Below are positions 24,010-35,929 of a stretch of 64,000 nt of DNA, in pieces. The stretch's first letter is position 1; every line of letters starts with the position of its first letter. The notes below the pieces were generated by a model that ran no database searches, had not been told where the DNA came from, and worked only from the letters and a program-made list of their open reading frames with translations. The translations under genes were made by a program, and so were the position numbers. Source of the stretch: Chaetomium olivaceum (Eukaryota; Ascomycota; Sordariomycetes; Sordariales; Chaetomiaceae); contig JAYWVB010000021.1 of assembly GCA_039881045.1 (NCBI GenBank), forward strand, positions 1 to 64,000. The letters are read 5' to 3'.

Positions 24010-24690
24010 TCAGGTCGGAGGGCGCTGGTCAGGGCGATCGGCTGGTGGCGGCGGGCTCGCGGGCGGCGTCCAGCTGAGTGGGCGATGCTTCGCTGGCATG
24101 GGGAGGGTGAGAACGGGCGGCTCGCTGGTTGCACTGGTTGCACTGGTTGCAGGGTGTCCGCGGCCTGACTCGGACCGTTCCTTTCGCACTTTGGCTTCCC
24201 ACTTCTTCCAGTCATCCTTCAGCTTCATCGTCTCTTGCCGTTCCATCTCGGCCAGTTCTCGGTCGATCTGGTTCGCCATTGCCGAGAACCCGCTCCCCGC
24301 AGAGTACGAGGACCGCGTCGCCAGCGACTTGTTGATCATGTGCTTTCTGTACGACTCCAGTCCAAGGAACGGGTCGCTGTCCTCCATCTTCCGCCTCTTG
24401 ATGATCTCTTCTCGTGTCAAGTACGGGTGGAGTTCCTGGTCTCTCCTGATTTCACGGCGTTTGGCGTATTTGATGAGGATGAAGGCGCCTATGCCCCCGA
24501 CGAAGATGAGCCCGCCCACGACGGAGGCCACGATCCATACCACTGTGTAGGTTGATGTGCTGGTTGGCACGCTATCCTTACTCGCATCATGCTCTGCTGG
24601 GGCGGGGCCTCGAATACCGAGGCTGGACGCGATAGCGGGCATTCTGGTGAGCGCTGGTTGCAACTCAGCAAAAGAGGCGGTTGTTTGCAC
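24010..24690 (-). CDS. Single-pass membrane protein, function unknown
   Basis: An uninterrupted frame of 226 residues. A serine/alanine-rich N-terminal part (about 45 residues) is followed by one strong transmembrane helix at about 50-73 (VVWIVASVVGGLIFVGGIGA, then FILI). A positively charged stop-transfer KYAKRRE and a basic, helical cytoplasmic segment come next, with LTREEIIKRRKMEDSDPF and MANQIDRELAEMERQE (coiled-coil-like). The tail is proline-rich. The orientation would be N-terminus outside, C-terminus inside. I do not recognise the family; the composition and in-frame integrity support a real gene. An alternative start is Met17. Confidence 0.6.
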   Translation of the reverse strand: MQTTASFAELQPALTRMPAIASSLGIRGPAPAEHDASKDSVPTSTSTYTVVWIVASVVGGLIFVGGIGAFILIKYAKRREIRRDQELHPYLTREEIIKRRKMEDSDPFLGLESYRKHMINKSLATRSSYSAGSGFSAMANQIDRELAEMERQETMKLKDDWKKWEAKVRKERSESGRGHPATSATSATSEPPVLTLPMPAKHRPLSWTPPASPPPPADRPDQRPPT

Positions 24691-26044
24691 GCTGTGAAGG
24701 GGAAGCGTTCAAAGCAAATGGGGATGAATTCCGTCCAGGGGTAAGAGGCTCTGGGTTTGAGGCGTCCGGGGAACCGCCAGCCTTATACCGCGGCCACACC
24801 CTCTCCAGCTCGGAAACCAAAAGCCACGCAGGGCAACAGCACCGCCGCGAATCACTATGGAACAACGGTAAGGGTGCGGCGCAGAGAGCGTTCTATAATT
24901 GGATGGCTGGCGCGCTTCTGCCGGAAGATCAGCGCGCCGACTACACTGCACCACGCGGAGCGCCGGAGTGGGGGAGGCGGGTGAGCAGCCCATCCCGTTG
25001 TGTCCCTTGCGCGGGTTGCGTTTGGCTGTCTCGTCCTACCTCAAGATGGGCCTTTTCAGGTGAGGGTGAGGCGCAGCGCGGGACTGCAACATCGGCAAAT
25101 CACCACCGCTACGCAGCGAGCCATCGGAATACTTGACCCGTTTTATCCACCGTGTCTCAAAAATATGGCGTTATCCGGCTCGTGATTGAGTAAGGCGGAT
25201 TGGGAACCGACCGGTCCATGCCCGCTTACTGTGTTGTGTACGTACGTACGTATAAAATATATCTGTACATCCTTTCTTTTCCGGTTGATCCATAGGTATC
25301 CGTAACTTGTGTAAGTCATAGTTATCGGATCGGGAGTTTCCCCGTGCTCGTGTTGCCGGACACTGGACACTAGCCTTCACGAAAATAGGTAAGACAAACA
25401 CATCACCTGCTGGCGCCGCCAATCTGCTTGGCCTGAATAGGAATGTAGATGTCAACTGCAAACCGCCATTTGACCATTTATGTCATGATTGTCCAACACA
25501 ACAGGTTTGCATCAACTTTGACTAGCCCGCCAAGATGCAGCTTGAGGATTACGAGGATTACGTGCGGTTGATCCGACAGCTTGCAGCTAAGAACCATCGT
25601 GGCATCGAGCTGCAAGGGGAGGGTGACAGCACCACTCAACATGTAAGACGGGCCCAAGTTGAAGCACCTGAACCCGTCCAAGAAGCAGTTTTCACTAGCG
25701 ATGACGGCTCGGTGAGCTGAAGCGTTTTACAGTGGCTGAGATGCATTGTGGTACATACTGTACATCAATATCATTACCATCTACACCGATTTACCATGTC
25801 TACCAAGATAAAGTAAGGTACATTACTACTACGAATAAAAGCCGTCTAGGGTATCCAAACGCAACCACTAAACCACAACCGCAAGCGCCACCCCGAATAA
25901 CGCCGATGCCATGCAACGCCATACCGCAAAAGCCACCCATCACCATGCACCACCCAACACATCCACCATACACCGCTCATCACCATCACCACTCAATACC
26001 CAATATCATCATCAACCCCCTCCCACACACACAAACTCACAAAC
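24691..26044. other. Intergenic region
   Basis: Contains a short TACG array followed by a TATAAAATA box at about 25238-25256, and a 61-codon open frame at 25535-25720 (acidic, starting MQLEDYEDYV) that is too short to call. The right part (25860-26040) is A/C-rich 3' flank of the next gene. Confidence 0.4.
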
Positions 26045-26500
26045 TCACCCAACAGCACGCCCCACCCCCTCCTCCGCCTTCTCATCCCCCCACCTCGCCC
26101 CTCCTCCCTCCTCCAGCTTCCCCCCCAAACTACTCGGCACGCGCAACGAACTCCCCGCCCCGCCCGGCGACGGCCCGCGCCAGTCCAACCCGGCCTCGTC
26201 CTCGCCGGGCCGTTCGCGCAGCGTGCCGCCGTCGACCGACGGCTCGCCCCCCATCATAGCCCCCATAGCCCCTACTGCCCCGTGCACAAAAAAGCCGGCG
26301 GCGGCGGCCGGTTCTAGATCGTCGCGGTTACTGCTGCACTGGGTGCTGCTGCGCGTGTGCAGCCACCGGCGCCAGGTCAGGCTGATGGAGGAGTGCTCGG
26401 TGTCGGCGGTGGAGAAGCGCGGGTTGAAGCTCGTGCGGTGGTTGCTGTTGGTTAGGGTGTGCGAGGGGCTTGAGGGGCGTCGTCGGGGTTTGGTTGCTGC

Positions 26501-26532
<32 letters not shown>

Positions 26533-27458
26533 CTGATGAAGATGAGGGGGTTGTGGTGCGTCGTCGTACTCCGAGGAGGACAAGGAGGGCGCTGCCGAGT
26601 TGGTAGCGGGTGATGGGAATGTGGAGGAGGTTCCAGAGTCTGGGATGTGGGTTAGTCTTGTTTGTTGTGCGTGAAGCGGGCCTGGAGGGTGGGGATGGGT
26701 TTGGACTCACCCTTCTACGCAGAGGAGGATGTAGACCACCAGCGCCGCGAAGCGGGTGGGTAGACCCCAGTAAGTGTAGTCCTGGGGGAATGGGTCGCCC
26801 AGCCCGATGTAGACCAGGAATAGGGCGATGTAGGCAATGCCGCAGGTGAACCGTAGCCCCAGTCCCCAGGTTGCCCACGGTTTCTTAGCCCGGAAGATGG
26901 TAACGGCGTCAAGGACAACGTCCACGAAGAGGAAGCAGATGAGAATAATCGCTTCAATACTGAGTAACGCAGAATCTGGTTAGTACCGGCATGGGACAGA
27001 CCACCCCGATCCAAGACCCCGGACACCACTCACGTCATGTAACTCCCAATATTGTCCTTCAACACGCGCATAGTATATGCAAATATCCCCAGTAACACCA
27101 GGCATGGGATGGCGTGTAGAACCCCGTTGGCCAACCGCAACCACATCCCCCAATCCCGACCTTCGGGTTCCCTCGGAGGAATCTCCACATCTGGAGCCGG
27201 GAAGGGGTTGGTATTGTTGGTGATAGCATTGCTGTTGACGTCCTCTGCCGAGCGCCCATACCAGTAGTAATCCATAGACCGCTCGGAGATGGAGGCCGCT
27301 GGTGTTCGCTCCGACATATCCTCGGTGAACCGCGACTGTCGTCGTTGACCGAGGCGTGATCCCCCGGTGGGAGTGAGCGGAGACGAGGTGAAGGGAGTGG
27401 AAGGCGTCGGTAACGAGGTTGGCCGCGGCGTCATGGCTCTGATGGGTGTTTGGGCCAT
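26045..27458 (-). CDS. Four-helix integral membrane protein, function unknown
   Basis: Three exons (27458-27034, 26959-26711, 26639-26045) join in frame and code 422 residues. The introns have GTGAGT donors and CAG ends, the first with a TACTAAC branch site. I chose the ATG at 27458 (MAQTPIRAMTPRP); another ATG lies upstream in frame at 27581. After a serine/proline-rich cytosolic-looking N-terminus there are four predicted membrane helices, at about 106-131, 142-164, 175-195 and 210-226, and then a hydrophobic stretch ending near 248. The C-terminal 170 residues are low complexity, with an alanine run coded by a GCT/GTT repeat at about 26498-26537. I cannot assign a family; a small fungal membrane protein of the tetraspan type is possible. 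Confidence 0.65.
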
Positions 27459-28856
27459 GTCGGGCGCTCTGTGTTGAGCCCGTAGGCGAATGGAAGCGGT
27501 TGCGTTGTTGTTTACCGGGGTCAATAACGAGTGAAGATACGATAGCCGACGAGGTATTTGGATGCACAACGCATCTAACACCGCTGGAGAGCGCGACCGA
27601 GCCAGGAGCTGAAGGTTTCGAGGCCGAAGATCGGGCGGAGGAGAGCGGGAGAGAGTCCCTCAAAACATGGGACGCTCCGCCCTGCTGGAACTCAGCAAGC
27701 CCAGGCCGAATGTAGGTTTAAAGATCCCCTGCGCAACAGAACTAAGCTGGGATCCGTTCTCTTTTCCTCTTTCCAGGGGGCATCAGACTCCAGCGTGGTG
27801 TTGGAAGGCTATGTGCGGCGCAAACAGGGGCGCGGAGCTCGCCCGATACCATCCAACAGCGGCGCTGCAGAGAGGAGCCAACACACAACGCTTGGCCGAA
27901 TAGGCAACCCCACGAGCTCAATTCGGGATTCAAGGGCCTGCCATCTTCCCAATCTGGTGGGAGGAAGACAAAAACGAGGGGCAGGTCCAAATCTGGGCCT
28001 CGAACGGGGGCCAATCGGAAGATAACGAAAGCCTTGCAGAAAAAAATCGATCACTACGAGGCAAAGGAATAATTAAAACGCTTGATAAGAATCACATTGT
28101 TGCATTCGTTGGCTGGCGAAGCGGACTGGGCCAGAACCGAGGCGTTCTTGCTCGCCTGGGTAAAGGGAAACCGGGCGCGAGCCGGGCAACGGCTATCCTA
28201 CATAGTTAACGGTTGCAGGGGAGGCTGGTCCATCCAGGGTCTTCAGGGGTCCCAGGTGGCTCTGCCGGGCCGCTGAAGGAACGGCCAGGGGGAGCAATCT
28301 GGGGAAACAAGGGCTGACCCATGACGAAACCCACATTTGCCCGACACTATTCGCAACATCATTTCGATATTTGGTCTTGTGACTCTTGAGCTGACACTTG
28401 TCAGTCGGAAGATGGATTCGCGATAAAAGAGCAACTGGCTGACCAGAAGCCTTCAAGGCTCGCAAGAGGCGCGCTCCGGGGATAACTCCCCAGCTAGTGG
28501 ATCTGAGACGAGGACAACGGCACGGATGGAACTTGCGGCGCGGTCAGGGGAAGGATCGAAAGGCTCGCTGGTGGGGAGCTAGTGCCACCAAAAAAAGATG
28601 TTAAACGCGATGTGCCGCTCCCGCATTCAGCGAGGCTTGACTCTAAACAGCCGCCACCGCCAGGTCCCGACACTGGCTCAGATTTGCCTTTTAACTTCAT
28701 GGTCAAAAAGAACGACGCAGATTGACAGCTAGCGCGCAAGGGCTTCCGAGGAAACCACAGTGCGACCTAGTCGCCCGGTCTACTATCGCGACCGCGACTC
28801 AGAAGTATCTGTAATGTATCATCACCGCCAGTGTCAAGTTGGGATCCCTGGTACCC
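27459..28856. other. Intergenic region
   Basis: About 1.4 kb between the 5' end of the four-helix membrane protein gene and the 3' end of the ASNSD1-like gene. Open frames here are short and lack motifs. Nothing else is supported. Confidence 0.4.
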
Positions 28857-30722
28857 TCATGATATCAGCGTGGTGCCTTTGACTTTGCCACTTTCCATCT
28901 TGGCTGTCCTGGCGCCGAACTGGATCTGCGGGGATGTTAGCGTGAGCGGCCATGGGGAGACAGACAAGAACAACTCACAGCGCGCTTCTTTTCCTTGGCC
29001 GTGTTTACCATGGCTAGCTCCAACGCCAACAGGCGGAGTATTCGCTTGCCGGCTTCAACACCGCTAGCATCTTCGCCATTCTCAAAATCGCACTTCTCCC
29101 AAGCTGGAGTCTCGATGGCCCACCTCACCAAACGCTCGTCTAAAAACGGAAATCTCACCTCCTTACCCCAATGGGCCAATACTCGATCATCTCGGCCTAG
29201 GTTGCGCTTGCCGAGCCGGCCGACGTCAAGCAGCAGCTCATCAATCAATCCGGGGTAGCCCCGCTGTTGGAACGCAGAGGGATGACGAGAGTACCCGCCG
29301 AAGAGCTCGTCAGCGCCTAGGCCGGACAGGAGGACTCGGGCAGGGGACCGATATGGAATCGGAGGGGAGCCGGGGGATTCAGTGAAGAAGCCTTGGGCAC
29401 GAGAAGCAAAGTAGAGTGCATATGCGATAGAAAGATCCATCTCAGTATTGTGAGGGTGAATCAGGGAAATGACTTGCTGGCGGTGTGCCTGTGTTTCGGT
29501 GTAGGGAACATTTACCTTGGTGGTTTTAGCAACGCGGCTCAGGGGGGGCCAAAAGTAAAACTTACAGCCACAAAGTGGAAGACTCGCCCAGGACAGAACT
29601 TTTGCAACTCTGCAAACGATCGCCTTCCGGTAATCCTGTCCGGGCAAGCCTCGTAAAAGTCGGAGAGATCGCTATTCTCCTTTTGGAGCTGGGCAACTAC
29701 CCGAGGGTTCTCAAAGGCGACATTGAGTAGGTCAATGGCTTGATCCGCGTCGAGTAGATCGTGGCACAGCCTGGCCAACACGGTGCAGTCAAGACCGCCG
29801 GAGAACAAAACGGCGACCCGAGTCCTACCATTAGCGCTCGACGCCGGCGGTAGCGGTATGTTGAGGATCCTCAGCCTCAACGACTCGAGCAGTTGCTCCT
29901 TGAGAGCCAGCACCGAAGGTGAGCTGGGCGTCAACTGACAACGGGCCGTGGGCAGTGCCCGGTTGAACTTGCCAATGCCGGAAACCTGGAGAGAGTAAAG
30001 TAAGTCTGACGGGACGGCCGACCATGATCGAACGCATAACCCGCAGCCGACCAAGCAAGCGTACTCACGAAATCAGCGGCATCCTCGCCAACAACCCAGT
30101 CGTATCGTTCCGGGCTTGCGCCTTCACCCACCGCCACCACATAAATCCCATCAGCCTCGACCTCTTTCCACCCTTCCCCAGCATCACCAGCGACACTGCA
30201 CAGCGCCAGCTCGCCGTGGCCCGTCGGGCTCATCAAAAGCGACCGCCTCCCCAGCCGGTCCCGACCAAAAAACACCCTGCCGGCGGCCGCATCGTAATAA
30301 ACAAACGCAAACGGCCCTTCAATTCCGCGTAGGACATCCAGCACCGCATCCACCCTATCAGCAGCAGCGAGCCTCGCAAAGACCACCTCCCCATCATTCC
30401 CCACCACCCGCTCCCCACCATCACCACCCACCCTCCACGCCTCCCCATTCCAGCACACCCACAGCACCGACCCTCACCTCTCCCGTCCGTCAGCGGCTGC
30501 AACGCGACATGGTCGCCGCGCAGGGCCAGCACGGTGGACGTGAAGCGCAGCGACCAGTCGGCCCCCCACCGCCGTCGCTCAGGACACCGCTGACGATACA
30601 CCGCACGCGGCGGTCGGCCTGGCCAAAATGGTCCGGCCCTCGCGCGTGTAGGCAGCGGCGCAGGTTTGTGGGGAGGTTGGGCGGTGGAGGGCTGCGGGAG
30701 AGGTGAAGTGGATGCCGCACAT
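28857..30722 (-). CDS. ASNSD1-like asparagine-synthase domain protein, frame-disrupted at N-terminus
   Basis: Exons 30722-30069, 29985-29566, 29515-28979 and 28925-28857 are split by introns at 29986-30068, 29516-29565 and 28926-28978. The protein opens MCGIHF, with Cys2 as the Ntn-hydrolase (glutamine amidotransferase type 2) nucleophile. ARGPDHFGQ and FTSTVLALRGDHVALQPL follow, then RVFFGRDRLGRRSLL. The synthetase half has the PP-loop VAVLFSGGLDCTVLARL, then VNVPYTETQ and LLSGLGADELFGGYSRH, and ends KVKGTTLIS. This pattern fits the ASNSD1 family rather than true asparagine synthetase (ASN1/2), which is shorter on inserts and more conserved. Three frame changes occur before 30470, each equal to one lost base; one is explained by GGGG read as GGG near 30472. 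The rest of the gene is intact. Confidence 0.8.
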
Positions 30723-32023
30723 TCTTTTGGGGGTTGTATTTGTTGTTGTTGGATGCGGGTGGGTTGGGTGTGTTGGGTTGGCGATGGATGTACGCGGTAG
30801 GGAATGAAATGTTTGTTGAGTAAGGGTTGGGTGGACTGGGAAAGTGATGGGAAAAAGAGAATTAAGATGGAAGTGAAGACTTTAAAATGTGAAGAACAAA
30901 ACCCGCGACGCGCGACATGCAGATCTGGAAATGCTTGGCGATCGTTTCACACGCACCTTGCGGACAAAAAAAGCGAAAGTCTAAGTCTGGCCACGTCATA
31001 TATTGACCAAACCCGACCGTAAAAACGAAACAAAAAAAAATGAATTGTACTCGAAGTATTATATATCATTTCGCCACCTCAATCTACTTTCCTCTATTTC
31101 CTTTTCTCGCTTTTCTATCCTCGATCTTGTTTTCCTTGCTACCCTTTTTGGCCAGAGGCGAGCAGGCAGGTGCGGGTGCTGACTCAGCAAGTCACCATGA
31201 AGATGCAAGACCAAGAAGGAAGTCGCTCCCGGTCGCTCCTCCCTCAACAGCAACGTCAAGAAAACCTGTCAGGGGTATGCCCCTATTGCCCCTGAATCAA
31301 AAAGAAGACGCGTCAACACCACAGGAACAAAAGATGATGCTTCACATTAGCTTCTGCTCGTTTCGATCGAGCGACCTCCGGGTTATGAGCCCGGCGCGCT
31401 TCCGCTGCGCCAAGAAGCTTTTTTCTCGTGAATTGTTGAGAACTAGGATGAGAACTTGAATATGAGTAGGAAGGTTTGCGGACAGAGCGTAATGGCAAAG
31501 CACATCCAACACCAGAAACTCACCAGAAATTCACCATGATAAAAGAAGAGCAGCCTTGATTTGTTAGCATCATGGGTTTTATTCCTAATCTACCGTTCAA
31601 GTGCGTGAATGGGTATCTGCTTGCGCGTCTGTTTCTCCCACAGTCGAGTGGCGATGACCAGTCTTTATATTCTTTTGGATCATCACACAAAGGCACACCA
31701 GGAATACCAAATCTATGCAGAGAGGTCGTAGCAATCTTGAGCCCTCCCCAGAGCGAGCATTGCAAATTACTGACACTACCCGTGCAATGCAGATACACCA
31801 AAACATGCAGCCAGAAAATCCACCCATTCCGTCCGATGCCGCTTACAAAAAAGAAAAAAAAAAGAAGAAGAAAAACCGAAGGAGGCAGAGGAGACGAGCA
31901 AGATAGAGAATTACGGTCATTAGAGCCCCAAAACAAATCCCCAGCCAGTCCAGTCTTCCATTTATTTCCCTGCGGCGCTGAATGAACCCTTCCAACCTCC
32001 CCCCGCATTAGACTACAACCAGC
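30723..32023. other. Intergenic region carrying a tRNA gene
   Basis: About 1.3 kb between the ASNSD1-like and VPS9 genes. Apart from the initiator tRNA gene at 31348-31419 I see only short open frames and A-rich runs (for instance 31030-31040 and 31848-31875). Confidence 0.5.
31348..31419 (-). tRNA. Initiator tRNA-Met (CAT)
   Basis: A 72-nt cloverleaf without intron. Acceptor stem AGCTTCT pairs with AGAAGCT and leaves discriminator A. The D stem is GCGC/GCGC. The anticodon arm is CCGGG-CTCATAA-CCCGG with anticodon CAT. The T arm is GCTCG-ATCGAAA-CGAGC. The A1:T72 pair and the ATCGAAA loop (A54 in place of T54) are hallmarks of eukaryotic initiator rather than elongator tRNA-Met. A T4 RNA polymerase III terminator follows at 31332-31329 on the minus strand. 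Confidence 0.95.
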
Positions 32024-34585
32024 TCACGTTGACAACGCGAGGCAAGCATCAACCGCCAATCCGACCCTGTGATTGTCAGCAAACCTTCTCCTACCCATAC
32101 TCCAAGACGGACGAATGAACACATACCTCCCCTCCTTCTGATACACCACATCACTAATAATATCGCGATCCAAATCCGGAAACATGCCCGCCAGCGTCTC
32201 CACAACGTTCGCATGCTCAGCACGATGCAGACGCTGCGCCTCCGCCGTCTCGGCACTAGCCTGTCGCGCGGCGGCTTCCTCGGCCGACAAGCGTTGGCGC
32301 GCTCGCAAATCACCCTCGCCGCGCTCCGGCTGTGGGGTGCGCGCCGGGCTGGCGATGTTCACGTTGCCGCCCGCCGCAGACGACGACGTCGAGGGCTCGT
32401 CCGAGAAGATGCGGCCGATGGTGCTGAGCGGTTTTTGGATCGAGCGTAGTAGTCCTGTGATGGCGGCCTTCTCGTCGCTGCCGCTGTACTCGCCGCTGTC
32501 GCGGGGCTCGTTGGACGAGGTGGAGCGGCGGGGGCTTGCTGGGCGGTCGACGTCGAGGGAGGGCCTGGTTGAAGAGGGGCCGGACTCCCCTAGGTGCGGC
32601 GGTCTTAGGGAAGTGGACTTCTCGGAATGGGAGGGTGGTGGCGGTGGGGATTCGGCGCGGTGTTTTTCTGCGATTGCCGAGACGGCAGCCTCGACGTTGT
32701 TCTCGAACTCTTCATCTGTGATTGTCAACGTTGTGCGGTCCATGTTCTCGATGAATTGGATGGCGCCCATCTGTGATGGTTAGCATGGCCTGGGAGCAGG
32801 GAGTGGCCAACGTACCAGTGACGAAAGATAGTAGCCAGCTTCCCCACCCAGCTTCTCCTGGTTCCGGAACCTCAGGATGTACTGGACGTTCGAGACGAGA
32901 TGTTCTGGATTCGCTTGCAGCACGACGTAAATCAACATCGGCATGAACGAGTCGGCAGACGAGTCCGACTTGGTGTGCTTGAGCAGGCCTAGAAATGTTA
33001 ACCCTGGTGTCCCTCCAACACCCGGATACCCTGGAATTCTCGAGCACTAACCGAAGATAACTTTGCAGCAATTTAAGACGCAAATAATCTTGTCTCGTGG
33101 TGCACGGTAAGACTTGATCTTGAGTAATTCTGGACAGCATTAGCGTGGATCTGGCCCAGAGTCAAGCCACTTACCCTGCTGAGCGAGCTTCAGGAACCGC
33201 TTCCCGCTCTCACTAACCGGCGGGATATCCAGATGCTCCTCCCTCACCCAGCTGTAAATATTGATCTTCTGCGCTAGAATCTCGTCCCGCTCTACGTCCT
33301 CCTGGTGCTGCCCCCGTCGCCCTGGGCCCATCACTCGGTCTGCCCCTCGCTTCTTCTTCGCCCCGGGCACTGGCTGGGGTGCTGGAATGGCGGGAGAGAA
33401 TGTCTGGGAATATAGGCGGTTCATGACGAGCTTCTCCATGCCCTCCCGGGCGTTGTCAAACTCCGTGTCCGGCACGTCCCTCCATACCTCGCACTGAGCC
33501 ATCTTGTTCCCAATAAAGGCGAGGAAGTCACTGATTATCTTGACCTGCTCGTGCACCATCCACTGCCGCTTTCCAAACTCGGAGAGAAACGACTTCAGAT
33601 ATCGTGCCACCGGATCGGCCTTCTTATTGCGCAGCTGTTCTAGGAACCGGTGGAAGTCAAACGGCAGCGTCGGCTCAGGTTCAGGTTCCGGCGGGGGTGG
33701 GCGGTGTAGCGAGGCGATAGGAGACATGGGTGAATCAACGCTCTCCTCCCTGAACCGTCCCGAGTAGCCAGATTCGTCCTTGGGAGGGACAGGGGGGCCA
33801 AAGTCATCGCCCTCCGGTTTCGATATTGTACTAGCCAACGATGAGGTCGATACCTGAAGGCTAGGCAAATCTTGGAACTGATGTCCGGCGGGAGGAGCCA
33901 GGGGCTCTAAGCTTGACTTTCGAGGAGGGTGTTGGATCGGACCGCCCAATAGTGGCGAGGCTATCTCTAGCCTGGGACTCATGACCTCCTCGGCATCAGG
34001 GCCGCCGCCGAGCTCACTAAACTGCTCCATAATGCTCTGGATTTCAGACCTCGACCCATGCTCCTGCTCGTCCTCGCTAGTGTATCTCTTGTCGTCGTAC
34101 GCGCCATCGGATCTCGTGGGGGATGGGTCTTCGGATCTCGGCCGGGGGGCAGACGAAGGCGCTCGCGAAGGGGGTCGAGAAAACGTCGGAGTGGGTGGGG
34201 TGGGATCAACGTAGGTTTGTGATTCAGCCGTCAGGTATTGCGTGGCTGCGGTAGTCGTGGGGAACGTGGTTGGCTTCAGGGTCGCGATAGAAGAGGACAT
34301 TAGGTCGTTATCTTCGGGTTGTTTGTCTTGTCGTGTATATCCACCGTGGGCCTGCGTTTCAGCACCGGCTTTCTCGTCCGCCTGATTTCCTTTCCCATTT
34401 CGAAGGTCTAGCAAGTCATCCTCCCCGGCAGTCCCTTCCTGTGCCGCACCGGCCATCGCATCCGGAGGGGTGTCTCGTGGCGCCTGTTCCGAAAGGGGAG
34501 ACATCTCGCCATTTTTGGGGCCTGTTACATCTTTGCCAGTATCGGATGTGCTCGAGGTAATAGCCTCCTGGTGGTGGGGAGACAT
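32024..34585 (-). CDS. VPS9: VPS9-domain Rab5 GEF with C-terminal CUE domain
   Basis: Five exons (34585-33175, 33129-33052, 32998... corrected 32988-32816, 32770-32127, 32066-32024) join in frame and code about 782 residues. The first 330 or so are disordered, serine/proline-rich and include acidic and proline-rich SH3-ligand-like pieces. A helical bundle follows (LPFDFHRFLEQLRNKKADPV, then KSFLSEFGKRQW). The VPS9 catalytic domain has ADSFMPMLIYVVLQANPEHL, LRFRNQEKLGGEAGYYLSSL and MGAIQFIENMD, with the conserved Asp and Tyr in place. The C-terminal CUE domain begins ETLAGMFPDLDRDIISDVV. This matches yeast Vps9, which activates Vps21/Rab5 on endosomes and binds ubiquitin through CUE. The last intron (32067-32126) is 60 nt with no in-frame stop. 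An upstream in-frame ATG at 34756 is less likely to be used. Confidence 0.88.
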
Positions 34586-35929
34586 GCAGGGGAACTGCGA
34601 AGTACTGCCGCAGGGTGGGTTCGTTGGGGAGAACTTCGGGTCCAGCGCCTTGGGACGAGCTCGGTGTTGGTGCGGACGGGAGTCGTGCTCGGTTGCTGAT
34701 GAGAAGTGTGCACATATGTGGTGTATAATCCTAGTTTTTTCGCAAGCACGCCCCAAGAATTAAGACGACGGCGTGGGTGTATTTCCGTTGTGTTGGTTGG
34801 CAAGGCTATATTGTTGTGTTGAGCTGCGAGACTGCCAAGAAGCACTTCTGGGTTTAGGCCGTTGACAATGTCTCATGCCCACCCCGCAATGTTAGCACAG
34901 CCCACCCAGGGTTGGCGATGGTGGGGTCATGGCGCCTCGAGATCCACACAGGACCTCAAACCCCAGGTCATGAACCCCAACGAACCAGGACACCAACTGC
35001 AAGATTCTGTTTTCACATCACTAAGGTATGTAGGTATGCCATCTTCATCAAACCAGATCAAGTTAGCCTTGCGGCCGTGACGATGAGTCGAGAGTTCAAT
35101 ACTCCGTAGAAGGAAACTTCAAATCCAGCAATCGATAGGCTAAAGTTCGTTTACAGCGCCCTCGGAATGACCGAGCTTGGGGTGAACGGTTCTTGCCCCG
35201 GCGTCAAGCGATGAGCTGGTTACATTAACCACTACTTCGTACCAAGAATCCGCGCACCGGGACGGCCACCTAATTTTGGATGGGCACTCGAGAAGCTGCT
35301 TCGTGATTACCCGTGGGGGAGACGTTTTAGGTTCAGGGTTTGTTGATGCTCGAGTCCATGGGGTTGTCTTCGTTCCGGCACCATCGCGCTGACAATCGTA
35401 AATCGGTGCGCTAAAATCGGGCCCGGGATTTGGTCGCCGGCGGAGTGGGTCCGGGCCCGGGGCGTTTCGGGACCGGCTCCGGGAAAGCACACGGCGTTGG
35501 GGGGCTTACATAACAGCAATTATGCTTGCGACCTCGAACTTATATTTCTGTGAGCCCAACACGAATGGGGCTGCCACGGAGCTCTTTTCGCGTGGGCGGG
35601 GAGCGGCATGAAAGCCCAGTCGGAATCAGCCACAAGGCTGCCATGCAAGGCCCCGTTTCGGGCCTGGTACTTTCCATTCCCGTGTCGTGCATTTACCGGC
35701 GTATTGAAAGAATAATGTCCTCGATTTGAAATGGCAAGGCTGCAGCTCGAGAGCATATGTATGTGATTGACGCCCCTGAGCCTGGTTTTCCCCGCTTTCT
35801 GGTTATTTTTGTTATCCTACCCTCTCGCCCTCGAAGCTCAGGTTGAGCCGTTGCTTGTCTCCCTTTTATCATTTCCCGTTCTACCCTCTCTGAACGCTTC
35901 GAGCCAGCAAAAAGCTCCCCAAGACGATC
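34586..35929. promoter_or_regulatory. Divergent upstream region of VPS9 and a membrane-protein gene
   Basis: About 1.3 kb between two genes reading away from each other, so promoters of both should lie here. A GGGCCCGG-rich patch at 35400-35465 is notable. Short open frames lack motifs. Confidence 0.4.

Noticed and set aside
25535..25720. Acidic 61-codon open frame
   Set aside because: Too short to support by sequence alone; no partner exon or motif was found.
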